Of a stretch of 64,000 nt of DNA, positions 9,471 through 17,829 are shown piece after piece. Both the position numbers and the translations under genes were made by a program. The DNA is from Psychrobacter proteolyticus. GTDB lineage: Bacteria; Pseudomonadota; Gammaproteobacteria; Pseudomonadales; Moraxellaceae. The stretch covers positions 62,001-126,000 of the forward strand of contig NZ_QLKS01000004.1 in NCBI RefSeq assembly GCF_003350005.1. Direction: 5' to 3'. How positions within the stretch are numbered: the stretch's first letter is position 1; the number at the start of each line of letters is the position of its first letter. The notes under the pieces were generated by a model. It was not told the DNA's origin. It searched no databases and saw only the letters and a program-made list of their open reading frames with translations.

Positions 9471-9716
9471 CTTATAAATGGTCTAGATTATTATGCCTTA
9501 GACAATCAATTAGATAAAGACAATCGCCTTTTAGACACCTATCAATCAGAATTCGATAAGCTAGAAAATGGTGACATGCTAGATTTTTCTAATGAAAAAG
9601 CAGCCCGTGCACGGCTGCTATCTCTATCTGATGAGATTCGTGATACCAAACGCCGTATCCGAATAACACAGCCGCAATTAGATTCATTGAACCAATCCAG
9701 TAATTTTTACGAATGA
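9471..9716 (+). pseudogene. Open frame without start codon, possible gene remnant
   Basis: An 81-residue open frame directly after the nhaA hairpin. Its composition looks like protein: charged, helical, with text such as LDTYQSEFDKLE and RLLSLSDEIRDTKRRIR, ending SSNFYE. There is no ATG, GTG or TTG until the Met at 9576, which would leave 46 residues and no clear ribosome binding site. I recognise no family. Likely the 3' remnant of a lost gene, or a small gene starting at 9576. Confidence 0.4.
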
Positions 9717-9793
9717 CTGGGATGCGAAGCTATTGCAATGCAAGTTTTACGTTCTAAGGCACGTTCTCACTCTGAAAATGGTACTTGATAACT

Positions 9794-11167
9794 ATGGATA
9801 AGAAAATCATCAATACGGCAAGTACTCCAACTGACAGACCTGACTTTCAATCATCGAACGCTTATCAGCGTCATGGACGTACCACTGCTATCAATGACCA
9901 TAGCGATCTGCAGGTTTTAAAACGCATTAAACGTTATCTATTACCAAAAGACTTTACGATCTCGCCTACTCTACTTGATGAGATAGTGGCAGGTTATGAT
10001 ATCGGCGATCCACTCGCAGACGCGTTAGCCGCTCAGGACATAAAATTTGCAAAGCCCTTACAGCATACTATTCTTGGCGATAGTTCAAACAATAATCCTG
10101 CAAGCAATTACCTTGTAAACAACGACCTTGCAAACAATCCATCATTTAGTGCGCTCACTGAGCAATTTAGCAGCCATCCTGACTGGTTCGACCCAAAGCT
10201 TGCCCAAATAGGTGCGATTGCCTATCGGCGCTATCCATTGATGCTCATTTGGCTACTGCGTAATGTTGCTCTGATGGCCGGCTATAGCATCCCTGCCTTA
10301 TCACTGCCTCTCATTCAGACGGGCGCACTGATGCACGATGCACTACCGAGACTGATGCGTACTTATGCCTATATCTTGGCCGTGTCTGAACACCCCTCGT
10401 CTAATATGAGCGCAGGCAATCAAAACAAACCTATTGAGCAAGTATTGGCTGTTGGCTCTGAGGGCTGGCGCCAATCGATCCAAGTACGTCAGATACATAC
10501 CTTGGTACGGCAAAACTTACTCAAAGGGAAAGGCAATGCTGCTACAGGCGTGATACCAAACGCCGAGCAACATCATAACCCTGACGGCAGTTGGAATACT
10601 GACTATTGGGGCATTCCTATCAATCAAACCGATATGATTGCCACCCATTTACAATTCTCCTTACTGATTATGCGCGGTCTACGACTACTGGGCGCACGTA
10701 TTAGTACAGAAGAAGCCGAAGGTATCCTGCATCTATGGAACCTTGCCAGTTATTGGATGGGCGTTGATTTAGATCGTTTACCAAAAGATGAGGCCGCGTG
10801 TTGGGAATGGCTCTATACCTATCTATCGATACAGCAGCTAGACTTTAAGATGGGTCAGCCATTGGCAAAAGCATTGCATGATTTGCCGCGTCAGCTGATG
10901 GGTGAAGACAATCGCCGTGGACGTTTTGTCGAAATGGTCAACGCGAGTGTCACTCGGACTTTGGTCGGTGATGATATAGGAGATGGTCTGGACTTACCAA
11001 AATCGAAGATACGCTTTGGCGTGTTGTCTTCAGTACCGATTCTTTTTGCGCTCGATACTGCACGGCAGCATAACGCGTCCGTAGCTCATAAGCTAGAAGC
11101 ATTCCGTGCCAAGCGCCAAGACAATATGAACTGGTGGCTGAAAAAGAACGATGATTATTATAAATAG
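9794..11167 (+). CDS. Oxygenase MpaB family protein (DUF2236, Lcp-like)
   Basis: 457-residue cytosolic protein of the DUF2236 family, which includes latex-clearing rubber oxygenase (Lcp) and the fungal MpaB oxygenase. Family features are the WFDPKLAQIGAIAYRRYP block, the RQIHTLVRQ motif with Arg232 and His235 (this family binds haem b), and the downstream NQTDMIATHLQFSLLIMRG helix. No signal peptide is visible, unlike secreted Lcp. The N-terminal 90 residues are poorly conserved. Start at the ATG; an in-frame TTG nine bases earlier is possible. Substrate unknown; cleavage of isoprenoid or lipid double bonds would be guesswork. Stands alone. Confidence 0.75.
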   Translation: MDKKIINTASTPTDRPDFQSSNAYQRHGRTTAINDHSDLQVLKRIKRYLLPKDFTISPTLLDEIVAGYDIGDPLADALAAQDIKFAKPLQHTILGDSSNNNPASNYLVNNDLANNPSFSALTEQFSSHPDWFDPKLAQIGAIAYRRYPLMLIWLLRNVALMAGYSIPALSLPLIQTGALMHDALPRLMRTYAYILAVSEHPSSNMSAGNQNKPIEQVLAVGSEGWRQSIQVRQIHTLVRQNLLKGKGNAATGVIPNAEQHHNPDGSWNTDYWGIPINQTDMIATHLQFSLLIMRGLRLLGARISTEEAEGILHLWNLASYWMGVDLDRLPKDEAACWEWLYTYLSIQQLDFKMGQPLAKALHDLPRQLMGEDNRRGRFVEMVNASVTRTLVGDDIGDGLDLPKSKIRFGVLSSVPILFALDTARQHNASVAHKLEAFRAKRQDNMNWWLKKNDDYYK

Positions 11168-11172
11168 ATGAT

Positions 11173-11279
11173 TATAGTCATCCCACTATAAAAGCATTAC
11201 TGTGTTAACCTCGTTTGAAGTATCACATATACATCTACACTCGGTTGCCTTGTACTATTTTTAAATTGAATCGACTATA
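11173..11279 (-). repeat. MITE-like repeat, copy 1
   Basis: 107-bp element bounded by TATAGT and ACTATA, inserted between the oxygenase gene and the Nudix gene. Its reverse complement closely matches the element at 16548-16654. The core GTATCACATATACATCT and CTCGGTTGCCTTGTA are shared almost unchanged. The ends are inverted repeats, and the outer TA could be a target duplication. Confidence 0.8.
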
Positions 11280-11299
11280 TTATTAATAGATGACATTTA

Positions 11300-12034
11300 T
11301 CAGCGTTTGTTTTCGACGCGGTAATACCACTCTAGCTGTCGATCAAATCCTGTTTCTAATAGGTTGGCAATTACCCGTCCTGTTAGTCCCCATACTGTCT
11401 CACCATCGACCTGCCAGCTCGGCGTCAGTATGGTAGCCATTTGCTCTTGCATCTTATACTCAATTTCATACTCTACCGTTGGTTGAGTGACTAACGATTC
11501 TAAATCTGCCCAAAAGATACGTGATATTTCTCCCGCTTCAGGTACGAGTACTAGACCAGGAGCGATGAGTGCCACGATTGGGCGTACGCTCATACCACTT
11601 TTTGAAGTTTGGATGGGTAGCTGACCAAGCAACTGGACTTTATTGGGCGGTAGCGCTGTTTCTTCACAGGCTTCACGCAATGCGGTAACGACATTATTGC
11701 CATCGCCTACCTCGTACTTACCCCCGGCACAGGAGACCTCCCCCGCATGACTGTTCATATGGGCAGCGCGGCGTGTTAATAATAATTTAGGTCTGCGCTC
11801 ATGAGTAATAGCGACCAGTATTGATGCATCAGCAATCGGTGTCTGATATAAGCTGTCCAAAATACGCGTACTTTGTGAGGTGTTGCCACTCTCGTACATC
11901 GCTGGACTTGTCAGCGCATTTAAGGTCTCATGTTGCACTCGTTCGGCTAATTGACGAAGCGTCGGATGACGAATAAAAGTAGGTACAGCAACTGACAGGT
12001 TATCGAAGTTTACAGCCTCCGGTGGGAATAACAT
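11300..12034 (-). CDS. Nudix hydrolase, CoA pyrophosphatase-like (NudL/YeaB group)
   Basis: 244-residue hydrolase likely cleaving CoA or its derivatives to phosphopantetheine and 3',5'-ADP. The Nudix box runs from GKYEVGDGN through ALREACEETAL (about residues 105-128). It is preceded by the CoA-specific motif LLLTRRAAHMNSHAGEVSC, which marks the UPF0035/NudL subgroup. Start ATG has AGGG about ten bases upstream. The gene is monocistronic; its 3' end lies 20 bp from MITE copy 1. A second, unrelated Nudix gene is divergent from it. Confidence 0.85.
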   Translation of the reverse strand: MLFPPEAVNFDNLSVAVPTFIRHPTLRQLAERVQHETLNALTSPAMYESGNTSQSTRILDSLYQTPIADASILVAITHERRPKLLLTRRAAHMNSHAGEVSCAGGKYEVGDGNNVVTALREACEETALPPNKVQLLGQLPIQTSKSGMSVRPIVALIAPGLVLVPEAGEISRIFWADLESLVTQPTVEYEIEYKMQEQMATILTPSWQVDGETVWGLTGRVIANLLETGFDRQLEWYYRVENKR

Positions 12035-12578
12035 TATAATTGCCCTATATTTTTATCGTTGCTAAGCGGTATCAACAGCATCTTTCTTGTTTTCTATTAT
12101 TAAAATCGCGACTAATAAGTACAATCAATAATCTATCTATTGTTTTCGACCGCTCGATTTATTAGCGGTTTTGATATCAATAATTACTGAACACTCACTA
12201 GACTAGCGCAATATAATAGTGGCTGCATGCTATTTATGTGACTGATTCATTGCTTATCAATGCTCAATAACGGCCCTATTAACTAATAGTAGTCAGCCTA
12301 TCTGTGAAATGATGCGTTACTGTTATCGTGATTCTGTCCATCGATAATATGTGCTATCTTAAGACGATAGCTGCTCTTCAGAATAATATCTTATATAAGT
12401 CAGGTACGTTTAAGTTAGGTTTATCGTCAGGTTCACTCAGTTTACTGCTTGTGGTACTTGTCTCACCGTCCTTGTATCTAACTTATCATCGAAACGACGA
12501 CAGCAGCACTTCAGAATATAGGTCTTACAATCTATAAAAAACATCATACACAATAACTTTTATAACAAGGTAGTTGAT
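12035..12578. other. Intergenic region between the two divergent Nudix genes
   Basis: No gene supported. A short hairpin ACCGCT / AGCGGT followed by TTTT lies at 12149-12172. The open frame at 12328-12537 (GTG start, hydrophobic middle) has no ribosome binding site and no recognisable similarity, so I do not call it. Confidence 0.4.
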
Positions 12579-13142
12579 ATGCGCTATTGCCTCCAATGCG
12601 GTCATGAAGCAGAACGAAAAATCCCACCTACGGATAATATGCCGCGTTTGGTATGCCCCAACTGTCACTATATCCACTACGAAAACCCAAAAGTTATCTG
12701 TGGCTCGCTGGTGGTACATGAAAATAGAGTACTACTCTGCCGCCGTGCCATTGAGCCACAATATGGGCTATGGACGATACCTGCAGGTTTTATGGAAAAC
12801 GGCGAAACCATGGCTGAAGGTGCCGCACGCGAGAGCTACGAAGAAGCTGATGCCATCGTACTGAATCCGCATTTATACTGCATTTATGACTTACCAGATA
12901 TTGGGCAGATCTACTCTATCTATCTAGCCGATCTAAAAGATGGCGCGTATGGTATTGGCTCAGAAAGTCTCGACTGTGCACTGTTTAGCGAAGAAGATAT
13001 CCCATGGGATACACTGGCGTTTGAAGCCATTCGCCGTACTCTAAAAAGTTACTTTGCTGATCGTAAGAAGTATAACGAGTTGTCAGAATTTCCGATTCAT
13101 CAAGACAAAATTGGCAAAGATTTGAGTATCAAGCGATATTAG
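12579..13142 (+). CDS. Nudix hydrolase with N-terminal zinc ribbon
   Basis: 187 residues. The N-terminus carries a four-cysteine zinc ribbon (CLQCGHE near residue 4 and CPNCHYIHYENPK near 27), followed by a Nudix domain with the box GFMENGETMAEGAARESYEEADA (from about residue 71). This layout resembles the NADH/ADP-ribose pyrophosphatase-like Nudix group. The nucleotide substrate is not determined. AAGGTAG upstream acts as ribosome binding site. Ends at a strong terminator facing the M16C peptidase gene. Confidence 0.85.
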   Translation: MRYCLQCGHEAERKIPPTDNMPRLVCPNCHYIHYENPKVICGSLVVHENRVLLCRRAIEPQYGLWTIPAGFMENGETMAEGAARESYEEADAIVLNPHLYCIYDLPDIGQIYSIYLADLKDGAYGIGSESLDCALFSEEDIPWDTLAFEAIRRTLKSYFADRKKYNELSEFPIHQDKIGKDLSIKRY

Positions 13143-13157
13143 TCAATTACCTAACCG

Positions 13158-13188
13158 AAAAAAGCCAAGCATGATGCTTGGCTTTTTT
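13158..13188 (+). terminator. Bidirectional terminator between Nudix and M16C genes
   Basis: AAGCCAAGC / GCTTGGCTT stem with loop ATGAT, A-run before and T-run after, between genes converging at 13142 and 13225. Confidence 0.92.
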
Positions 13189-13224
13189 GTACTTAACTTT
13201 TAATCAAGAACAAACCTAATTGTC

Positions 13225-16200
13225 TTAGCTCTTTATTCTACAAACCTCAAAGCCAAGACCTTTTACTGCCTCTTCTTTGTCATAAGGCGCTAGCACTGCA
13301 CGTACATGCTTTTGCCCTTGCAGATATTGCTTGGCAACGCGCTGCAAATCAGCGACCGTGACAGCCAATATCGACGCTCGCATTTTACGCTGCCAGTCAA
13401 CACCGCGATGATGCAGGTTTGCAAAGCAGGCTTTGATTGCTTCGCCTGCAGGAGAGCCCGGCTTATCCATACCCGAGATAATACCTAAGATAGCTTCTTC
13501 CAATTGCTCATCGGTCTGTGGCTCGTTTAATAACCACTCGATACTGGCTTCAAAGTGAGCAAAGGTCTCAGCACATTGCGGATCACGATAGCTAAAGAAC
13601 TTAAAGGCACAAGCGTTGGCATCGTAACCTGCGCCGCCGCCATAGGCACCGCCGCGCTCACGAATCGCACTGTGCAAATAACCGTTACGTAAGTAAGGCG
13701 CTAATACCATTAATGCAGCGGTATCAGGATGGTCAGCAGCTGGCACGGTATAAGCACTGGCATTATGATAGACATTGGTTGGTACTAACCATGCTAAATG
13801 TGCAACCTCGAGCGCCACACCATTTTCTAATGCTTTGACTGTATCATTCGCACCATTTAACGCAGTATCTAGTTGCAGGTTTGCAAACTCACTTGGGATA
13901 TTCGCCTCAACATTGGTCAAATTCTCAGCAATCTTTGGTGCTTGGCTGTCTTTCAAGCTATCGACGATTAAGCTACTCAAGCGTTCGGTTTGCTCTGCTT
14001 CACAGATAATAACGGCATGCTTAGGCAAACTGATCAGACGTTGATGTAAATCCATCAAGCTCGTAGCCAACTGATCCCACTGAGTATCATCTGTACTAGC
14101 ATGTGCCAAGAAATCTTTAAGTGCGTTCAATGCTGGTAGACCACTGCGCACATATTCCAACTGCGCTTGGCGACTCATACCACGACTGGCCGTTTGCATG
14201 GCATAAGAATGCCCTGAGCCCGCTAGGTTTGACTGCCAACCCGCTTGACGCTGCTGCAAGATTTCTTTGATACGGTCATGCTCAGAGAAAATACTGTGCT
14301 CCATGACTTCTTTGAGCAAATCAATCGCTTCAGGCTTACGGTTAAGCGCACGCGTTGCCACCACAAAATAACTGCTAATCGCTTGGCTATCATCGACGTT
14401 GGTACGCTGGCTAATACGAGCGGTCACACCAGAAGAATGTGCTGCTTGCTTAGCTTGCATCTCATGAGCACTGAGCGAGTCAGTACCTAGCTCAGATAAT
14501 AGACTTAAATAAATAGGCAACAATGGATGATTAATCACATCATTAACTGGTAGCGCATCTGCGCTCGCATTACCGATTGCCTCAGTAAGCGGGACAATCA
14601 CTTGATAGTAATAAATGCCATTGGTGCCAGCTTCATACTCAAATAGCGTGCTGTCTTGCCCGCTCAAACGCACCTGCTTTTGCGTGCCTTCTTTAAAGCT
14701 GATATCCGTTGGTACGTCTTCTAGACCTACTTTTGGTAATAAGCTTAAATCATCTGGCGCAGCTTGACGTGCAGCCAAATCTAAGGCTTGTTGCTTCAAG
14801 ATAGCTTTGTCATCAGCAGTCAAATCCATCGCGATAGTATCCAAACGAATCTGCTCAGCTGCTGCCAAACGGGCTGTTTTTTCGCTATCAGGGGTCATCG
14901 TTACGCGTACGCGATGCTGATTGTCCAATAGATGCGTTTTAATCAAGTTCGGTAGCCACTGTGGATCGACGACTTGCTCGCGTAGCCACTGTAGATGCTC
15001 GTCTACTTCCCAAACATCGATAGGGTTGCCATCATGAATGGCGGTACTAAAGCCCTCTAGCATAAGATTTAGACCATAAGGAATGCTATCGCCGCCGATG
15101 TGACGCTGATCAATCTCAATCTGATGCAGAATGGTTTCGATTGTCTCATCGTCAACTGGTGAATTGGCCACTTCGGTTAGCAAGTCGATAATACCCTGCT
15201 CGACCGCTTCGGCATGTTCAGGGTTGGAGCCGCGCAGTCCTGTATAAAAGACCATTTCATAATGACTGTCATCAAGTCCCAATAGCGGACTTGGCGCTTT
15301 ACCTAGTGGATGGCTGTCGAGATAAGCACGCAATGGCGAGCCTGCATGCTCAATCAATACACCTTCTAATAGACGCAATGCCAAACGCTGCTTAGGATCG
15401 GTAATTGATGGTAGTAACCAAGCAACCACATGATGCGTCTGATCTGGGCCCGCTTCGTCAGCAGTATAAGTGTCAACCGCGCTGATTGGTGCAGACAAAC
15501 GTTGCTCAGGACGCGATACATGCTTTTTACCTGCTTCAAACTGAATCAAGGCATCTTCGTGTATCTTCGCTTGCGTCTCGGCAACAGGAATATTACCAAA
15601 ACTCATGATGACACTGTTTGACGGATGGTAATGGCTCTGGTGAAACTCGGTCAACTCAGTATGAGTCAAGTCAGGAATATCGGCAGGATCGCCGCCTGAA
15701 TTATAATGATAGGTCGTCGTTGGGAACAGATGATGAGCAACCGTATGATATAGCTGATCAATCTCGCCACTCATCGCGCCTTTCATTTCATTAAAAACGA
15801 TACCCTTAAACTGCGGCTTATCATTTTCATCAAGCTCGACGCGAATGCCTTCTTGGGCAAAATCGAGCGGATGGATATTGGGGAAAAACGATGCATCTAG
15901 ATAGACAGCAAGCAAATTGAAATAGTCGTTTTTGTTTTGCGTCGCATACGGATAGGCAGTCCAATCAGCTGCGGTCATCGCATTCATAAACGTATTTAAT
16001 GAGCGTTTAATCATTGAAAAGAACGGATCACGTACTGGGAACTTGTTCGAACCACATAGTGCCACGTGCTCTAAGACATGTGCTTCGCCTTTTGAATCCA
16101 TTGGCTGGGTGCGAAAACCGACTAAAAACGCATTTTCATCACTTGGGTGTGCCAGATGATAATGCATCGCTCCTGTTTTTACATGCTGACTGATCAGCAC

Positions 16201-16290
16201 ATCCATCGATAGCGCCTCAATATGGCGATGCTCAATCAGCTCAAATGCTGGATGCAAGGTTAAATCAGCAGTAAATGGCGTGTCCGTCAT
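13225..16290 (-). CDS. M16C-family zinc metallopeptidase (presequence protease/PreP-like)
   Basis: 1021-residue inverted-zincin peptidase. Ligands: HVLEH (His71, Glu74 catalytic, His75), and Glu168 in FNEMKGAMS, 93 residues downstream, close to the spacing in organellar PreP. The four-domain M16C architecture (two M16 halves joined by an M16C-associated middle domain from about 480) fits the length. There is no signal peptide, so it is probably cytosolic and degrades oligopeptides. The C-terminal half keeps RERGGAYGGGAGYD, the usual substrate-binding Arg/Tyr region. Single gene with a shared terminator downstream. Confidence 0.9.
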   Translation of the reverse strand: MTDTPFTADLTLHPAFELIEHRHIEALSMDVLISQHVKTGAMHYHLAHPSDENAFLVGFRTQPMDSKGEAHVLEHVALCGSNKFPVRDPFFSMIKRSLNTFMNAMTAADWTAYPYATQNKNDYFNLLAVYLDASFFPNIHPLDFAQEGIRVELDENDKPQFKGIVFNEMKGAMSGEIDQLYHTVAHHLFPTTTYHYNSGGDPADIPDLTHTELTEFHQSHYHPSNSVIMSFGNIPVAETQAKIHEDALIQFEAGKKHVSRPEQRLSAPISAVDTYTADEAGPDQTHHVVAWLLPSITDPKQRLALRLLEGVLIEHAGSPLRAYLDSHPLGKAPSPLLGLDDSHYEMVFYTGLRGSNPEHAEAVEQGIIDLLTEVANSPVDDETIETILHQIEIDQRHIGGDSIPYGLNLMLEGFSTAIHDGNPIDVWEVDEHLQWLREQVVDPQWLPNLIKTHLLDNQHRVRVTMTPDSEKTARLAAAEQIRLDTIAMDLTADDKAILKQQALDLAARQAAPDDLSLLPKVGLEDVPTDISFKEGTQKQVRLSGQDSTLFEYEAGTNGIYYYQVIVPLTEAIGNASADALPVNDVINHPLLPIYLSLLSELGTDSLSAHEMQAKQAAHSSGVTARISQRTNVDDSQAISSYFVVATRALNRKPEAIDLLKEVMEHSIFSEHDRIKEILQQRQAGWQSNLAGSGHSYAMQTASRGMSRQAQLEYVRSGLPALNALKDFLAHASTDDTQWDQLATSLMDLHQRLISLPKHAVIICEAEQTERLSSLIVDSLKDSQAPKIAENLTNVEANIPSEFANLQLDTALNGANDTVKALENGVALEVAHLAWLVPTNVYHNASAYTVPAADHPDTAALMVLAPYLRNGYLHSAIRERGGAYGGGAGYDANACAFKFFSYRDPQCAETFAHFEASIEWLLNEPQTDEQLEEAILGIISGMDKPGSPAGEAIKACFANLHHRGVDWQRKMRASILAVTVADLQRVAKQYLQGQKHVRAVLAPYDKEEAVKGLGFEVCRIKS

Positions 16291-16686
16291 AGTTATCCTT
16301 ATCGCTTATCATGCGTATAGTGCCCTGACTGTCAGGGAAAATAGAGTAATAAATTGGCTAAAAAAGAGTTGGCTTAGCGCTATTAGTGGGGCTGCGACAT
16401 GGATAAGTCAAGGCAACAGCCATGCAATAATCCACCACATAATCTACGCGGCTATCAACTTAGCTATCAGAGCCTTATAGTTACAAATTCAGCTATATCC
16501 ACAATTTTGTTATGGTTTTATTACTTAACAAAGACGGCCTACACTGCTATAGTTAATTCAGTTTAAAAGAATTACAAGGCAACCGAGTGCAGATGTATAT
16601 GTGATACCTCAAGCGAGGTTAACACCGTAACTCTTTTATAAAGGATTGACTATACTGTAAAGTTAACGGCTAACTAGGAGTATCTT
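16291..16686. other. Intergenic region upstream of usp genes
   Basis: Divergent spacer between the M16C gene and the first usp gene. It contains MITE copy 2 at 16548-16654, whose end lies 32 bp before the usp start, and the ribosome binding site TAGGAG. No gene is supported in the remainder. Confidence 0.5.
16548..16654 (+). repeat. MITE-like repeat, copy 2
   Basis: 107 bp, the same length as copy 1 and in opposite orientation. The first 28 bases and the reverse complement of the last 28 agree at about 22 positions by eye (TATAGT..., TAAAAGA..., TTAC), so the element has terminal inverted repeats. Its right end, TTGACTATA, abuts the usp leader and may contribute promoter sequence. Confidence 0.8.
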
Positions 16687-17148
16687 ATGAGCTACCAACA
16701 CGTTTTACTGGTCACTGACTTACTATCCGATGCGGACAAAGTGGCGCTAAAAGCCAAGCGTATTCTCGCAGGCTCTCCTGAAGCCAGACTGTCTGTCTTG
16801 CATATAGTCAAGGATGACATGGTGCGCTTCGGTTATGAGCTTGTTCCGTCCTCTAGTCTCTCAGGTGATGTCGATACTGAAAAGTGGCAAGAAGCACGGG
16901 CGAAATTAGCGCAATTTTTGGCCCGTAACGAGCTAGAAGCGATTAACTTTGAGGTCACCGCTGCCATCTCTAATAGTAAAGGTATCATTAACTACTGCCG
17001 TGAAAAAGACGTTGACTTACTTATCATTGGACGCCATGAGCGCCATGGTATTGCCGCTTGGTTGGTAGGAGCCACTGCCGATAGTATCTTGCCAAATGTC
17101 CCTTGCGACAGCTTAGTGGTGAAGCTTGATCAGCCTGTCCCAGAATAA
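16687..17148 (+). CDS. Universal stress protein, UspA-type (first of tandem pair)
   Basis: 153-residue single-domain Usp fold: starts YQHVLLVTDLLSDAD, with LSVLHIVKD as second strand and DVDLLIIGRHERHG near residue 108. The ATP-binding signature G-2x-G-9x-G(S/T) is not intact (GRHERHGIAAWLVGAT), which suggests the UspA-like, non-ATP-binding subgroup. A good ribosome binding site (AGGAG) precedes it. The next gene is a close paralogue of identical length. Role in stress is inferred from the family only. Confidence 0.9.
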   Translation: MSYQHVLLVTDLLSDADKVALKAKRILAGSPEARLSVLHIVKDDMVRFGYELVPSSSLSGDVDTEKWQEARAKLAQFLARNELEAINFEVTAAISNSKGIINYCREKDVDLLIIGRHERHGIAAWLVGATADSILPNVPCDSLVVKLDQPVPE

Positions 17149-17247
17149 TTGGCATTACTCTAATCCGCTGCTAAAGACGACAAGCTTTACTTAACAGCGC
17201 CCTAGAGTAGTGCTATAGTAAATACTATCTGACATGAGGAAGACGCT

Positions 17248-17709
17248 ATGAGTTACGAACATATTTTACTGGTCACCGACTTACTCTCTGATGCAGATAT
17301 AGTCGCACAAAAGGCCAAGCGCATCGTCGAAAACCGTCCAGGCGCTAAGCTATCTGTTTTGCATATTGTCAAAGACACTATGGTTGGCTTCGGCTATGAG
17401 CTGGTGCCTGCCTCTAGCCTATACGATGAGATTGATGATGAACGCTGCCAAGAAGCGCGTGCAAAGCTGGCACAATTCCTTGAACGCAATCAGCTAAATG
17501 CAGCAACGTCAGAAGTCACGACGGCCATTTCTAGCAGTGAAGGTATCGTCAGCTACTGTCATAAACACGATGTCGATCTATTGGTCATCGGTCGTCATAA
17601 GCGTACCGGTATCGCTGCATGGATTAGTGGCGCGACAGCAGATAATATCTTACCTAATGTACCTTGCGATAGCTTTGTGGTGAGATTGGACAAGCCTGTT
17701 TCAGCATAA
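17248..17709 (+). CDS. Universal stress protein, UspA-type (second of tandem pair)
   Basis: Paralogue of the preceding gene: same length, same start (MSY), roughly two thirds identical by eye, with near-identical blocks LLVTDLLSDAD, LSVLHIVKD and LPNVPCDS. Differences cluster around residues 58-70 and 88-105. A 99-bp gap with its own GAGGAAG ribosome binding site and the sequence CTATAGTAAATACTATC suggests possible separate transcription. A recent tandem duplication is the simplest explanation. Confidence 0.9.
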   Translation: MSYEHILLVTDLLSDADIVAQKAKRIVENRPGAKLSVLHIVKDTMVGFGYELVPASSLYDEIDDERCQEARAKLAQFLERNQLNAATSEVTTAISSSEGIVSYCHKHDVDLLVIGRHKRTGIAAWISGATADNILPNVPCDSFVVRLDKPVSA

Positions 17710-17754
17710 CAATATGCTTCGATTGTCTTATCTAATATCAAGCATATCCTAAAC

Positions 17755-17792
17755 AAAAAAGCGCAGCGTAACTTTTAACGCTGCGCTTTTTT
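17755..17792 (+). terminator. Terminator after the usp pair
   Basis: GCGCAGCGT / ACGCTGCGC stem with an 8-nt loop, flanked by six A and six T. Also suited to stop the convergent LysR gene. Confidence 0.92.
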
Positions 17793-17829
17793 ATGGTTAA
17801 TAGTTTTTAGGTTAATCCAAACTCATTGC

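Noticed and set aside
12328..12537. 69-codon frame with GTG start and a hydrophobic middle
   Set aside because: No ribosome binding site, no family, and atypical codon use; the spacer is more likely regulatory.
16280..16480. 66-codon hydrophobic frame between the M16C and usp genes
   Set aside because: It overlaps the peptidase start region, lacks a ribosome binding site, and looks like translated AT-rich spacer.
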